64,000 nucleotides of DNA from Magnolia sinica (taxonomy: Eukaryota; Streptophyta; Magnoliopsida; Magnoliales; Magnoliaceae). Made by a program: the position numbers and the translations under genes. The notes beneath the pieces were generated by a model, which searched no databases, was not told the origin of the DNA, and worked only from the letters and a program-made list of their open reading frames with translations. Every line of letters starts with the position of its first letter. Position 1 is the stretch's first letter. Shown piece by piece: positions 38,501 through 48,520 of this stretch. Location: positions 61,483,493-61,547,492 of the forward strand of contig NC_080575.1 in NCBI RefSeq assembly GCF_029962835.1. Reading direction: 5' to 3'.

Positions 38501-39912
38501 CTAATGGTTAGAATAATCTACTTTACGAGATTTCTAGGATATAGCCAATCCACATGGTGTCATGTCTACTAGACGGTCCAGGTCAGCAAGAACATGCAGT
38601 GATTGTGTACGGTGTACATGAACGCCCGCAAACATGGAGGGTGTTAGAGAACCCCTAAAATACATAATACAAAGCCGTGTCCCCCATCCCCGTGGACTGT
38701 AGACCATCATAAGAATCTCGAAATCTTAGCCCTACTTTTTTTCATATTCCCCCCCTACTTTTGCTCCTAATTATCTCTCTTACATGTTTCACCTCCAACA
38801 AGGAGAAAGGATCATAATCGACCGGTGCCCATGGTTAAAAGACTCAGTGACTCAGACAACTCACTGGATCCTGAGTCTAGTTGAGGCTGAATCGGCTCGA
38901 CTCACCCCAATTGGGGGTGACTGGGGGATGGCTTGTGGTATATGTTGGATATGGGCCTATGAGGCCCACTTGTACACAAACAGTAGTGGTTGGGTCCCAC
39001 AAGGTTTCCCCTCAGATAATCTCTGGGTGAATATCCTTTGGTCCAGGTGCATGTGTATCTTTCAAATTGGATTTAATCGAGAGGGGATAGAGATGAGGTT
39101 GGATGCAATGGGAACAGGCCTATTATAACTAGCTCCCGATCAACACCTTGGTTAAAGGCATGCATCTGAAATATACCTGAGAGAAAAACAGGGAGGAATA
39201 TAAAACAAATACCCGATTGTCCATTAGACTCCCTCGCTACCATCTAAACCTTTGATCATATCCGGTAGCCATCCTAACCATGAATCAAGAGGGGTGATTA
39301 GCTCATTTCCGCTCCCATAGTAGTTAGGCATATCGCTGGATGAGGACCATCTATCTTATGCTTTGCGAAGGTCCCCAAAAAATCGTGTAGATGCCATTAG
39401 ATCCTGTGGGCCCACCCATCAGGTGCTACTGAGTCTGAATCAACTCGTTGAGCTTAATCAGGTTCATCCATCCATATTCAAATCACAGAAATAACCCAAT
39501 CATGAATTTTCAGGAAACAAGAATAAATTGCATTGCATCAAAATGACATATTTGGATAAAAACATTATCAGATTCATACATTGTATCAAAACCATCGAAT
39601 TTCAGTCCGAGTTATATGGAAACCGCATGAAATAATAATAATAATAAAATGCAGAGGTTGCTTCTTATCCTACTCAAATAAATAACACTAAGGAGATGGA
39701 ATCCGCCTCACCTCCATATGGGACTGGAACATGAACAGAGGGCGGGACCTTTGGACGGCCCAGTTCGAAGTGACGGACAGATACGTAGAAGAAGGAGATG
39801 AAGAAGAAGAAGTCCAGAGGAAATCGAAGATGAGGACAGCTGCGAGGAATCCTACGCACGACGCCAGGACAATTAATTTCGTAGGAGCTTGTTTTCCGGT
39901 GCTCCTCCCCAT
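25718..39912 (-). CDS. Kelch-repeat protein with N-terminal membrane anchor (7 exons, intact)
   Basis: Coding sequence: complement of 25718-25882, 28253-28459, 29542-29647, 33528-33698, 34584-34813, 36183-36359 and 39712-39912. All six introns are GT-AG, every junction keeps frame, and the spliced frame is 1257 bases (418 residues, TGA stop). Residues ~12-34 are one hydrophobic segment without a cleavage site, suggesting a type II anchor. From ~85 on it carries 5-6 kelch blades (for example VFAGYG, VTGQYGPQCRG, LHVMGGSKE, LLVIGGQEGDF, IIIVGGTT, YFTSGQRDRGPDDP). Length, residues and domain order match the plant galactose oxidase/kelch superfamily proteins of the Arabidopsis At3g27220/At1g51540 type. 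Role is unknown; kelch propellers generally bind partner proteins or glycans. No F-box is present. It is the only intact gene in the window. Confidence 0.93.
27335..27862. mobile_element. Palindromic MITE in kelch intron 6
   Basis: The left arm (GCCAAGCACAGGAAGTTCCT, GTCAGAAGCAAG, CACCGTGATGTTT, GAAATCCACC, near 27370-27440) is mirrored by the right arm ending GAACTTCCTGTGCTTGGC at 27824. Weaker pairing continues outward to about 27335 and 27862. The inner sequence shows the GGGCCCACC family words. No target duplication was fixed. Confidence 0.65.
27731..28150. repeat. 210-bp tandem duplication including a MITE end
   Basis: TGAGCTAGAAAAACAGATGG at 27731 recurs as TGAGCTAGCAAAACAGATGG at 27941. 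The match continues through CCTAGCTTCTGACCACA, TTAGAACATGTGTGGA and CCAGAAAGCACAGGGAAAGA to about 28150. The second copy holds an extra MITE right end without a matching left end, so the duplication postdates the insertion. Confidence 0.8.
28253..28459 (-). CDS. Kelch gene exon 6 (residues 296-364)
   Basis: Acceptor TTGCAG, donor GTACTC, 207 bases, phase 0. It encodes VQYSDVYMLEDGKKWKQLPS, a second GG blade (NNSIIIVGGTT) and GEVFRFRLDTL. Confidence 0.93.
28460..29541 (-). other. Kelch gene intron 5 (1082 bp)
   Basis: A long G run (about 29426-29442) lies within it. No mobile element is clearly seen. Open frames on either strand here lack domains. Confidence 0.7.
29542..29647 (-). CDS. Kelch gene exon 5 (residues 260-295)
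   Basis: Acceptor ACTATCAG, donor GTATAT, 106 bases. The first G completes the Arg codon, followed by SCIVIDDRLLVIGGQEGDFM and AKPGSPIFKCSRRHE. Confidence 0.92.
31127..31792. mobile_element. TIR element (666 bp) with ~70-bp inverted ends
   Basis: The left end GATTACCTGGAGTCAACTCC ... GGAGTCGAGCAAAAGTG ... GCGTTGTGATGTGCCATT pairs with the right end (reverse complement GATTACCTGGACTCACCTCC ... GGAGTCGAGCAAAAGTG ... GCGTTGTGATATGCCATT). It is interrupted just inside the left arm by a hAT-like MITE. The interior carries GGGCCC-type words. No transposase is present. Confidence 0.7.
31199..31326. mobile_element. Small hAT-type MITE (about 128 bp)
   Basis: It begins AGGGGTGTCAATGGGCCGGG and ends CCAACCCGTTGACAACC, the well-known plant hAT MITE pattern of GGGTGTCAA inverted ends around GGGCC-rich sequence. 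Flanking TGCCATTT (left) and TGCCACTC (right) may be a decayed 8-bp target duplication. Confidence 0.7.
32471..32515. repeat. (GA)n microsatellite
   Basis: About 45 bases of uninterrupted GA in kelch intron 4. Confidence 0.9.
33528..33698 (-). CDS. Kelch gene exon 4 (residues 203-260)
   Basis: Acceptor TTCCCAG, donor GTTTGT, 171 bases. It encodes YAPATQLWRGRLHVMGGSKE and EWRYEIPIPRGGPH, and ends with AG of a split Arg codon. Confidence 0.93.
33699..34583 (-). other. Kelch gene intron 3 (885 bp)
   Basis: Ordinary intron sequence; no mobile element or RNA gene is seen. Confidence 0.7.
34584..34813 (-). CDS. Kelch gene exon 3 (residues 127-203)
   Basis: Acceptor GCTATAG, donor GTATAT, 230 bases. 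It ends with two bases of an Arg codon completed by exon 4. It encodes VHSHVDIYNFMDNTW and the blade GRYIYAVTGQYGPQCRGPTA, then DLPPLPFPR. Confidence 0.93.
34814..36182 (-). other. Kelch gene intron 2 (1369 bp)
   Basis: It holds a (CAC)n/(CAT)n run at about 35449-35478 and, next to it, a short TIR element at 35484-35692. It is otherwise AT-rich with no coding signal. Confidence 0.7.
35484..35692. mobile_element. Short MITE with AAGTATTTAAAAACAGTTAC-type ends
   Basis: The left end AAGTATTTAAAAACAGTTAC pairs imperfectly with the reverse complement of the right end (AAGGTATTCAATAATGGTAA). The interior is full of GTAACAG/CTGTTAC words. It resembles plant MITEs whose ends read AGGTATTCAAAAACGG. 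The class assignment is tentative. Confidence 0.5.
36183..36359 (-). CDS. Kelch gene exon 2 (residues 68-126)
   Basis: Acceptor TATGTAG, donor GTGAGA, 177 bases, phase 0 at both ends. It encodes the conserved entry into the propeller, PAPELQWEEMAEAPVPRLDG and then the first blade IQIKNLLYVFAGYGTINH. Confidence 0.93.
36360..39711 (-). other. Kelch gene intron 1 (3352 bp)
   Basis: A large first intron. It has many AT-rich stretches and GGCCCAC words near 37085, 37390, 37825 and 39410, but no complete element I can delimit. No alternative exon was recognised. Confidence 0.6.
39712..39912 (-). CDS. Kelch gene exon 1 (residues 1-67)
   Basis: ATG at 39912-39910 (context AAAAATGGGG). It encodes the basic N-terminus, the membrane segment (LIVLASCVGFLAAVLIFDFL) and a serine-rich linker. 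The donor GTGAGG follows codon 67 in phase 0. No earlier in-frame ATG is needed, and the signal-anchor start is typical of the family. Confidence 0.88.
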
Positions 39913-40077
39913 TTTTATTTTTTTCTTTTCTTTTCTTCTGAAAGAACCGAAGAGAATATATGGAGAAAAGGGCGGGCGCCAGTGGTTTTCCGAGAACGTT
40001 TTTCTGCTTTTGAATTTGATTTTCCTTGGAATTTATATGGTGTCAAACACCAATGTGTGCGTTTTCCGACATTTCTT
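39913..40077 (-). promoter_or_regulatory. Probable 5' UTR / core promoter of the kelch gene
   Basis: Upstream of the minus-strand ATG the transcribed strand is purine-rich (AGAAGAAAAGAAAAGAAAAA), typical of plant leaders. A CATATATT box lies near 39955-39963, about 45-50 bases before the ATG, which is close for a TATA box. The transcription start is not determined. Confidence 0.35.
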
Positions 40078-40415
40078 AAATGGTGGTGACTTCTTGTCCT
40101 GTTGGGACCCTTCCTGTATTGATGAGATTTACGCTTCAATTCACCCTCATCAAACGGCTGAATGGCGGTTTATATGGTTGGATTGCCTGATAGGGATGAA
40201 CGAACTAACCGATTTGATGGTTATGATATTTTAACGGTTGCGGCTTTCTTTTCTTGGACTAAGTTATCTACAGTAGATCCTATTATTTAGATGGTCTGGA
40301 TTTTCCCGAATTTATATCAAGTGTACGGTGGTAGGTCACCTCTAAAAATGAGTTAAACCGCACATAGTTTTGATTTGTCATTTATACGGCTGGCCGTCCG
40401 ATTTTTGCGATTAAT
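40078..40415. repeat. Kelch upstream segment, duplicated at 49817-50170
   Basis: TGGTGGTGACTTCTTGTC, CTTCAATTCACCCTCATC, TTGGATTGCCTGATAGGGAT, TTTCTTTTCTTGGACTAA and ATGGTCTGGATTTTC recur in the same order and orientation at 49817-50170. Divergence is visible and the downstream copy has an extra ~16 bases. It may be an old segmental copy of the promoter region or an unrecognised repeat. Confidence 0.75.
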
Positions 40416-41535
40416 TGGCGGAAAGCTGATTGGCTCGTGTGCCTCACACCAGTTATATAGCTGCTTGATTGACGTAAGCAAGTTTCGTGGGTCCGACCAT
40501 GAGGTATGTATTATATCCCAACCGTCCATCATTTTGTGAGCTCGTTTTAAGGCTTGAGATTAAAAATAAGATAGATATAAATATCAAGTAGACCGCCCTT
40601 TAAAAAGCTGTGGGAGATTGAATGTCTACCATTGAAACCCATTTTGGGGGCACAGAAGTTTTAGTTCAATATAAAATTTGTTTTTACTTTTAGTTTAGGT
40701 CTTCGTGACCTTATTAACGAATTGGATGGAAAATAAACGTTATGATGAGCCCTACGAATTATTTAATGGTGAAAATCATTATCTCTGTTATTTGTGGTGT
40801 GGTCCAGATGATCTTTACATATGATTTATTTTTTGAATAATGCTCTAAAATGATCTCTAAAAATAGATGAACGGTATAGATATAATAAATACATCACTGC
40901 AGGGCCATGTAATTTGATCTCCTTTGAACTGCATCTCGGAGCGTCGGTGCTCGTATTCGCATCATACGTACCTACGGCAGCTATATAGGTGGTCGAGAAA
41001 TTTACCAATGTACGACCCAATCATGGCCCATTGACCCGTTGAAGCCCACCTCATTTTACCTTACCAGAATAAGCCCCAGCTGTGCGGACGACTTACCAAA
41101 GGTTGAAAACGCCCCTGCATTTTCCTTCAAGCGGATCGGCTGGTGCTCGAAGACGAGCGCTGACGCTCATCGATCTCCGAATTGTACGAACGGTTCAAAA
41201 GATATCAAAGTTACATGGCCCGTATTTATTATATCCACAGCTTCATCCATATTTCGAGATCATTTCGGAGCATTATCAAAAAAGAAAAATCATATCCAGA
41301 GATCAACTGGACCACACCACAAAGAGCAATGGAAAATTGATTTTCACAGTTCAAACTTTTGTAGGGCCCACCATAACATTTATTTTCCATCCAATCTATT
41401 CATAAGGTCACAAAGACCTGGATGAAGGTGAAAAACAAATTTCACAATGATCCGAAACTTCCGTGACCTCTAAAAGGGTTTCAACGGTGGACGTTCAAAG
41501 CAGAGGGGTAATGTTGTATGCTACCGTCGGACCTA

Positions 41536-41710
41536 TGGCTACGAATTATAACCGTAGCCATAGATGCCATAATCCGTAGCCACAAAGGCTAGCGGCCCCA
41601 CGCCAGTTGCTGGCCTATCCGGCGGGGCCACACTGATCTGGCGTGGCCACGCCTATCTAGCAATCCCTATGGTTACAGATTATAACCGTAGCCATAGACG
41701 AACTACCGTG
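41536..41710. repeat. Inner palindromic words TATGGCTACG/CGTAGCCATA, left arm
   Basis: Short palindromic units (TATAACCGTAGCCATAG, ATAATCCGTAGCCA) flank CTAGCGGCCCCACGCCAGTT. The block is mirrored at 45150-45356. These could be the true ends of a smaller element (41536-45356) nested in the larger inverted repeat. Confidence 0.6.
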
Positions 41711-41999
41711 ACAATAGTTTGTGCATTTTTTAAATTTTTTTACGTGGAGAACTTTATTCTACCTACAATTTTCTCTAACACATATTTATATAAATATGTA
41801 TATATAAGCATATAAAAAAAAAAAAAAAAAAAATCTCCCTTTTTTTCATTTCTTTCTTTATTCATTTAACAAGAATATCTTCTAAACCAAAATTAGTTAC
41901 TTGATGTACCCTATATGATTTTGGGGTAGGAGAAGCTACTTTAGCCAACCAACCTGGTTATTTTTCAAAATTCTATCAGGTCAATGGTCGAAAATCCAT

Positions 42000-42785
42000 T
42001 TCATTCACTTCGCCGTCAATTTCAATCAGTTCGCAGACAATTTCATTCATTTCATTTACTTCGTGATCAATTCCATGCATTTCACGGTCAATCTCGGTGA
42101 TTCCCCTTCACTTCACAGCCAATTCCATGCATTTTACGGTCAATTCCCTTTATTTACCTTCATTCATGGAAATGACCGTGAATCAACACGGAATTACGGG
42201 GAATGACCGTGAAATGCATGGAAATGACCATGAAGTGAAGCAAATTGACTGTGAAATGCATGGAAATGACCGTGAAGTGAAGAGAATTGACCGTGAAATG
42301 CGTGGAAATGACCGTGATTCAACACGGAATCATCGTGAATGACTGTGAAATGCATGGAAATGACCGTGAAGTGAAGCGAATTGACCGTGAAATGCGTGAA
42401 AGTGACCGTGAAGTGAAGGGAATTGACCGTGAAATGCGTGGAAATGACCGTGAATCAACACAAAATCACCAGGAATGACCGTGAAATGCATGGAAATGAC
42501 CGTGAAGTAAAGTGAATTGGTTGTGAAATGCATGGAAATGACTGTGAAGTGAAGGGAATTAACCGTGAAATGCATGGAAATGACCGTGAATCTAAACGGA
42601 ATCGCGCGGGATTGACCGTGAAATGCATGGAAATGACCGTGAAGTGAAGCGAATTGACCGTCAAGTGCATGGAAATGACCGTGAAATGAAACGGATTCAC
42701 CGGCATTGATTGTGAAATGCATGGAAATGACCGTGACGTAAAGCGAATTGACCATGAAATGCTTGGAAATGACTGTGAAGAGAAG
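42000..42785. repeat. 42-bp tandem array at inner end of the left arm
   Basis: The unit GACCGTGAAATGCGTGGAAA-T followed by GACCGTGAAGTGAAGGGAAT-T is two related 21-base halves, giving a 42-bp period. Variants contain GAATCAACACGGAAT. Orientation flips near 42165-42175, so the array itself contains an inverted segment. Open frames over 100 codons across it are repeat translations. Confidence 0.8.
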
Positions 42786-42986
42786 ATATCATTTACTGCA
42801 AAATGATGTCTTCACCATTCATAATGAATCACTATTACGAATACATTATTTGCTACAAAATTATGACAAAATATACAATACATCATTTACATCATTTTAC
42901 CATGAATGTTTTACAGTACATCATTTACAACAGTTTACAACATTTCATAAAAATTTTCGATTTCTCTCATACCTAAGACAAATATA

Positions 42987-43901
42987 TCATATTTTGAGGT
43001 CATTCAGACAATCATAGGCTATTGACTCCGTAAAGCTGGAAGTGAATTGCTGCAAGTCTCTCCCTGACAAAATTTGTTCGCTGCACAAAATATCGATATA
43101 TTTCATGACAAAAATGCTACAGTCATATTCGTTCGTCTGCTTTAGTATAGAGGTATCTTCTCTGACCGTCCAAGCATTTCCTTCCAACGCAGACCTATCT
43201 CCTATGGCGTAAAATAATAAACGCGCTTCATCACTGCCAACATCCCAATACATTCGGAATGTCGACATTTGCATGCCGATACATGGCTATTACAAACATT
43301 ATACAAAATTAGAACATATATCATATAATGAAATAACATAATAATTATGATCCAAATCATACAGTTACCAGAAAAAATGTGAGACAGAACTTGCAGTCCT
43401 TTGTATATAATGGAGGAAATGATCGGTGCCTTCTCTCCAAGAAATCGACGTACTTGTCGATAGCCTAATCAATAAAGATAAAAAATTAAGCTCTACTCTA
43501 ATATAAGTGTTCTGAATAAAACCATATATGTATGTGTGTGATTTACTTACCACACTATCAACCCATGCATTCTTCTCTCAAATGGTCTTGAACCAATGAA
43601 ATTCGGGTGATTCTTTGTTTGCGTTGGCCCAGCTTTCCAATTCATGGAGTTCGTCCTCCGATATTACCCTAAGTGGATTGATCTTAGCCTCAAAGGGTAT
43701 CAGAGAAGTAGGAAATTCTCTCTGTTTCTCATCGTTGGCGGCGTTGATTGGAGTGGTTTGCACGGCAAAGATGGAAGTGAATGGAGAATACTTGTAGACA
43801 GACGGCTTCAGCACCCTCTTAGGTCTCCTCTTATATATTGGAATTGAATGCAGTGATTTCTCGCATATAACAACGTCCAACGCATCCTCATCCTCCTTCA
43901 C
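42987..43901 (-). pseudogene. ULP1-type (C48) cysteine protease relic in the transposon
   Basis: Minus-strand pieces in order: 43578-43901 (KRRPKRVLKPSVYKYSPFT and a helical tail ESWANANKESPEFHWF), about 43376-43465 (AIDKYVDFLERR...LYTKDCKFCLTFF, bounded by AG and GTAACTG splice-like sites), and 42987-43274 (QTNEYDCSIFVMKYID, the Gln and catalytic Cys region of ULP1/SENP proteases). In active enzymes the Cys is followed by Gly; here it is Ser. The segment with the catalytic His and Asp is not recognisable. Host ULP1 enzymes remove SUMO; copies inside DNA transposons are common in plants and their role is unknown. Probably inactive. Confidence 0.7.
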
Positions 43902-44870
43902 TTCATGGTCAATCCACGCATTTTACGGCCAATTCGCTTCACTTCACAGTCATTTCCATGCATTTCACGGTCATTCCCGGCGATTCCGTGTTAATTCACA
44001 GTCATTTCCATGCATTTCACGATCAATTCGCTTCACTTCACAGTCATTTCCATGCATTTCACGATCAATTCGCTTCACTTCAAGGTCATTTCCAAGCATT
44101 TCACAGTCATTCTCAGCGATTCCGTGTTGATTCACGGTCATTTTCATGCATTTCGTGGTCAATTCCCTTCGCTTCACGGTCATTTCCACGCATTTCACGG
44201 TCAATTCGCTTCACTTCACGGTCATTTCCATGCATTTCATGGTCATTCCCGGCGATTCCATTTTGATTCACGATCATTTCCACGCATTTCACGGTCAATT
44301 CCCTTCACTTCACGGTCATTTCCACGCATTTCATGGTCAATTCGCTTCACTTCACGGCCATTCCCGGCGATTCCGTGTTGATTCACGGTCATTTCCACAC
44401 ATTTCACGGTCAATTCCCTTCTCTTCACGGTAATTTCCACACATTTCATGGTCAATTCGCTTCACTTCATGATCATTTTCATGCATTTCACAGTCATTCC
44501 CGGCAATTCTGTGTTGATTCACGGTCATTTCCACGCATTTGACGATCAATTCCCTTCACTTCACGGTCATTTCCACGCATTTCACGGTCATTTCGCTTCA
44601 CTTCACGGTCATTCCCCAATGATTCCGTGTTGATTCACGGTCATTTCCATGAATGAAGGGAAATGAAGGGAATTGACCGTGAAATGCATGGAATTGACGG
44701 TGAAGTGAAGGGAATTGACCATGAAATGCATGCAATTGGCCGTGAAATGAAGGGGAATCGTCGGGATTGACCGTGAAATGCATGGAATTGATCACGAAGT
44801 AAATGAAATGAATGAAATTGTCCGCAAACTGATTGAAATAGACCGCGAAGTGAATGAAATGGATTTTCGA
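43900..44870. repeat. 42-bp tandem array at inner end of the right arm
   Basis: The reverse-complement counterpart of 42000-42785 (CACGGTCATTTCCATGCATT, CACGGTCAATTCGCTTCACT). Orientation flips near 44650, matching the flip in the left arm, which shows the arms were copied from one another after the internal inversion formed. Confidence 0.8.
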
Positions 44871-45368
44871 CCATCGACCTGATGGAATCTTGGAAAATAA
44901 CCAGGTTGGTTGGCTAAAGTAGCTTCTCCTACCCTAAAATCATATAGGGTACATCAAGTAACTATTTAGAAGATATTCTTGTTAAATGAATAAAGAAAGA
45001 AATGAAAAAAAGAGAATTTTTTTTTAATATGCTTATATAAAATTTGTAGAGAAAATTTATAAAATAGTATGTGCATTTATATAAATGTGTTAGAGAAAAT
45101 TGTAGGTAGAATAAAGTTCTCCATGTACAAAAAAATAAAATACACAGACTATTTTCAAGGTAGTCCGTCTATGGATACGGTTATAATCCGTAGCCATAGG
45201 GACTGCCAGATGGGCGTGGCCATGCTAGATTGGCGTGGCCCCACCGGACAGGCCAGCAACTGGTGTGAGGGCCGCTAGTTTGGCGAGTCCACGCCGGACA
45301 GTCCTCTGTAACTACGGATTATGGTATCTATGGCTACGGTTATAATCCATAGCCATAAGTTTGACCGT

Positions 45369-47459
45369 TGTTCACTCCCCAAGTATAGGGTTGTGATGTA
45401 GTAATAAACTCGGTGAGACCGAGGTCGAATCCCAACGGACTGATACCTGTATGTTATCTAAAACCAAGTAGAACTAGAACTAGACTAAGATGTGATCTAA
45501 ACCAAATAGAATTTAAGGAATAATTATCTAATAACTTAAGGAATTCAAAGGAAGGAAACTAGGGATTCAGAGGATCCACTTGTATGGATCAGGGAGATCT
45601 TATGCCTGCATCAAGAATTATTGAATTTAAACTGAACTTACTTGATCTGGTTTTCAAGAGATGAAAGGTATATGAATTAGAATGGATTCCATCATCTAAC
45701 CATGCCTAGGAGACAAAGTAAACAACAAGATTAAACTAATTACCAACCAATTAACAGTGTATGAAAGTTAGGAAGGGTACCATCATCCAACCATGCCCAG
45801 GAGACGATGGTGAACAACAGGGCTTCCTGACGTCATAAACATCAAAAAAAAGGGAAAAAGAAATATTCAAAGCCATTGCAGACCCATTGTAATTTCAGTC
45901 ACAACAGACCATTAAAGACTAAGAAAAAACATTCCTGTAATAATCAACACAAATCAAATTCAGTTCATGAATTTAAATGAAAAGCATGAAATAGTATCTC
46001 CCATCTCGCTACAGGCTTCACCTCTTAGCCCTAGCTAAGAGGTTTAGCCAACCATGATTAGGCTAATGACCTTAAGATTCATAAAAGAAAGAAAGAGAAA
46101 AAAAACAAAGAAGATCAGGAAAAGAAAAAGAAACAAACTCAAGCTCTCCCTGTCTTCTTCTCCAGCCGAACCGTTGCTCACATGCAGCTCTCCATTCGCC
46201 TCCCCAAAGCTTTTCCATCTCCCTCTTTCTTATAGCTATCCAACCCTCGAGAAGTCGGCTGGAAGGATCTTCATGTTGCTGCTGTTGGTGGAGTTCTTAC
46301 GCAGTAGCGTGCGCAACAATGGAATCGCAGCACCGACTTGCGTTTTGGACTGAACATCACAGCCGAACATACGAGATCTGAGGCGTTCAGTCGCCTTTGA
46401 TATGGACGGTCCCACGTTAAGAACATTTTGGATGGTCCAGATGGACGGACCGTCCATTTCTATGACCGCAGAATGGCTCAGATTGGCCGGGCGCGCGCGG
46501 ACTGCGTAAACAGAGCCCGAAACAGCCGGCGCTGGACTCTCGGTGGGGCCCATTATCTGGTTTCTACGGACAATCCACTCCGTTCATTTCATTCCCCTCG
46601 CAATTTCGGTCTGGAATGGCTAATTTTGAGTCTGTTTCGGTGTGACCCCCGTGATCTTTGTTCCACCGTCCGTCGTTCGTTTTAACGATCGAAAACTGAT
46701 CTCCGGTGTCTTTTGAAATTTATCCACCTAGGCCTGAGTGAGAGGGGCCGTGCAAGTCTTATGGACGGTCCGAATTGGTCCGTCGAATCATGGTGGTGGC
46801 CCACAAGAAAGAGCCGCAAGCTCTATTATGAGCGTCCGCAGCGGCGAGAGAGAAGGATTCAAATCCTTCTATTCCTTTGATTTGGTGCTCATCCACCGCA
46901 CGTATGCTGTGCACACACACCACTTAAGGTGGGTCCCACCTTGAGGTATATGAAATATCCGCTCCGACCATCTGTTATGCCATCTAATTTAAACGGTTGA
47001 GACCAGAATTAAAGCATGTCCAGATATCAGGTGGGTCCCAGATCGATGTTTTGTGGGTTGATTTGACCGTTGGGACGTTTCCACAAGGATCCAATGGCTG
47101 AATTTCGATGTGTACTGTTAATTTATGGTCCTCAGTCCATGTATGAATTTTCGAGCCGAACGGATGGTAGAAACCTTGTAATCTTGCATTTTGGCTGTCT
47201 TTCGGGCCACTTGATCTTCAGTTTCTTGATTTTCTTGCATCCCTGGCGTGCACATCCGTCACTCTTGGTCTCCTGGGGTCCGTCGCTTGCCTTGGTGACT
47301 TCAGACTGTTAAATCCATGCTCTTAGTACCTTTTTCCAGTCCAGGCTCGTAAATACGCCCTGTAACACAAACACGATTTAAATCGGGCTGTTTAAATAGT
47401 ATCATGTTTGAAAATCCAGGCAATAACAGAGTCTGATATGCAATATTTGACCCTCAACA
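45369..47459 (-). mobile_element. Athila-like solo LTR (2091 bp) with 5-bp target duplication
   Basis: Read on the minus strand it begins TGTTGAGGGTCAAATATTGC at 47459 and ends GGGGAGTGAACA at 45369, giving TG...CA borders. The flanks are ACCGT at 45364-45368 and ACCGT at 47460-47464, a perfect target duplication. TTCACTCCCCAAGTATAGGG with AAACTCGGTGAGACCGAGGT is the usual 3' edge of Athila-type LTRs next to a tRNA-Asp primer site. No internal region or second LTR exists, so it arose by LTR-LTR recombination. It splits the right arm of the long inverted repeat. Confidence 0.9.
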
Positions 47460-48114
47460 ACCGTAGCTTACAATATTACCATTCTGCTTTGAACGTCTAC
47501 CGTTGAAACCCTTTAAGGGTCATATGAGTTTTGGATCATTATAAAATTTGTTTTTAATCTTCATCCAGGTCTTTGTGACATTATGAATAAATTGGATGGA
47601 AAATAAATGTTATGGTGGGCCCTACAAAAGTTTTAATGGTGAAAATCAATTTTCCATTGCTCTTTGTGGTGTGGTCCAGTTGATCTCTCTGATATGATTT
47701 TTCTTTTTTTTGATAATTTCTCTGATATGATTTTTCTTTTTTTTGATAATGCTCCGAAATGATCTCGAAATATGGATGAAGGTTGTGGATATAATAAACA
47801 CATAACTGTGGGCCATGTAACTTTGATATCTTTTGAACCGTTCGTACAACTCCGCGATCGATGAGCGTCAGCGCTTGTCTTCGAGCACCAGCCGATCCGC
47901 TTGAAGGAAAAAGCAGGGGGCGTTTCGACCTTTGGCAGGTCGTCCGTACAGCTGGGGCTTATTCTGGTAAGGTAAAATGAGCTGAGCTTCAACGGGTAAA
48001 TGGGTCATAAATGGGTCGTACAGTGGTAAATTTCTCTAGATGGTCCCTATCCGTAACTGGTGTGGGTGACAGGTGAGTTCTACTAACGGTTTAAAGGAGA
48101 TCAAACTTACATGG

Positions 48115-48520
48115 GCCAACAGTGATGTATTTATCATATCGACACCGTTCATCCATTTTGTGAGATCATTTTAAATCTTTACTCCAAAAATGAGTCATAT
48201 CCAAAGCTCCAATGGACTACACAACAAATAGTAATGGGATAACTATTCTCACCCTTAAAACATTTGTAGGGAGCAACATAACGTTTAATTTCCATCAAAT
48301 CTGTTAATAAGCTTACATAGACGTGGATGAAGAGGAAAAACAAATAACATATTAATCCAAAATTTTGTAACCCCGAAAGGGTTTCAATGGTAGACATTCA
48401 ATTCCCCACTGCTTTTTACACTGTGGTCCACTTGATTTTTAGATCTGTATTATTTTTCGCTTCAAACCTTAAAATGAGCTCTCCAAAAGGACGGACGGTT
48501 TGGATATAACTCATACCTCG
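48115..48520. mobile_element. Palindromic MITE-like unit
   Basis: GGGCCAACAGTGATGTATTT ... CACCGTTCATCC ... TTTGTGAGATCATTTT on the left mirrors AAAATGAGCTCTCCAAAAGG, ACGGTTTGGATATAA on the right. Core words CCATTGAAACCC (reverse strand) and ACACTGTGGTCCACTTGATT are shared with the other copies in this window. Confidence 0.6.

Noticed and set aside
39731..40234. 167-codon plus-strand frame at the kelch 5' end
   Set aside because: It is antisense to exon 1 and its leader; no domain and no splice support.
41039..41425. 128-codon frame starting MKPTSFYLTRISPSC, with a mirrored relative at 47633-47992
   Set aside because: The resemblance is explained by the inverted repeat arms. The frame overlaps MITE sequence, and another frame on the same strand is equally open.
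42330..42755. 141-codon frame rich in FTVISMHF repeats
   Set aside because: It is the translation of the 42-bp array; similar frames arise on both strands of both arms.
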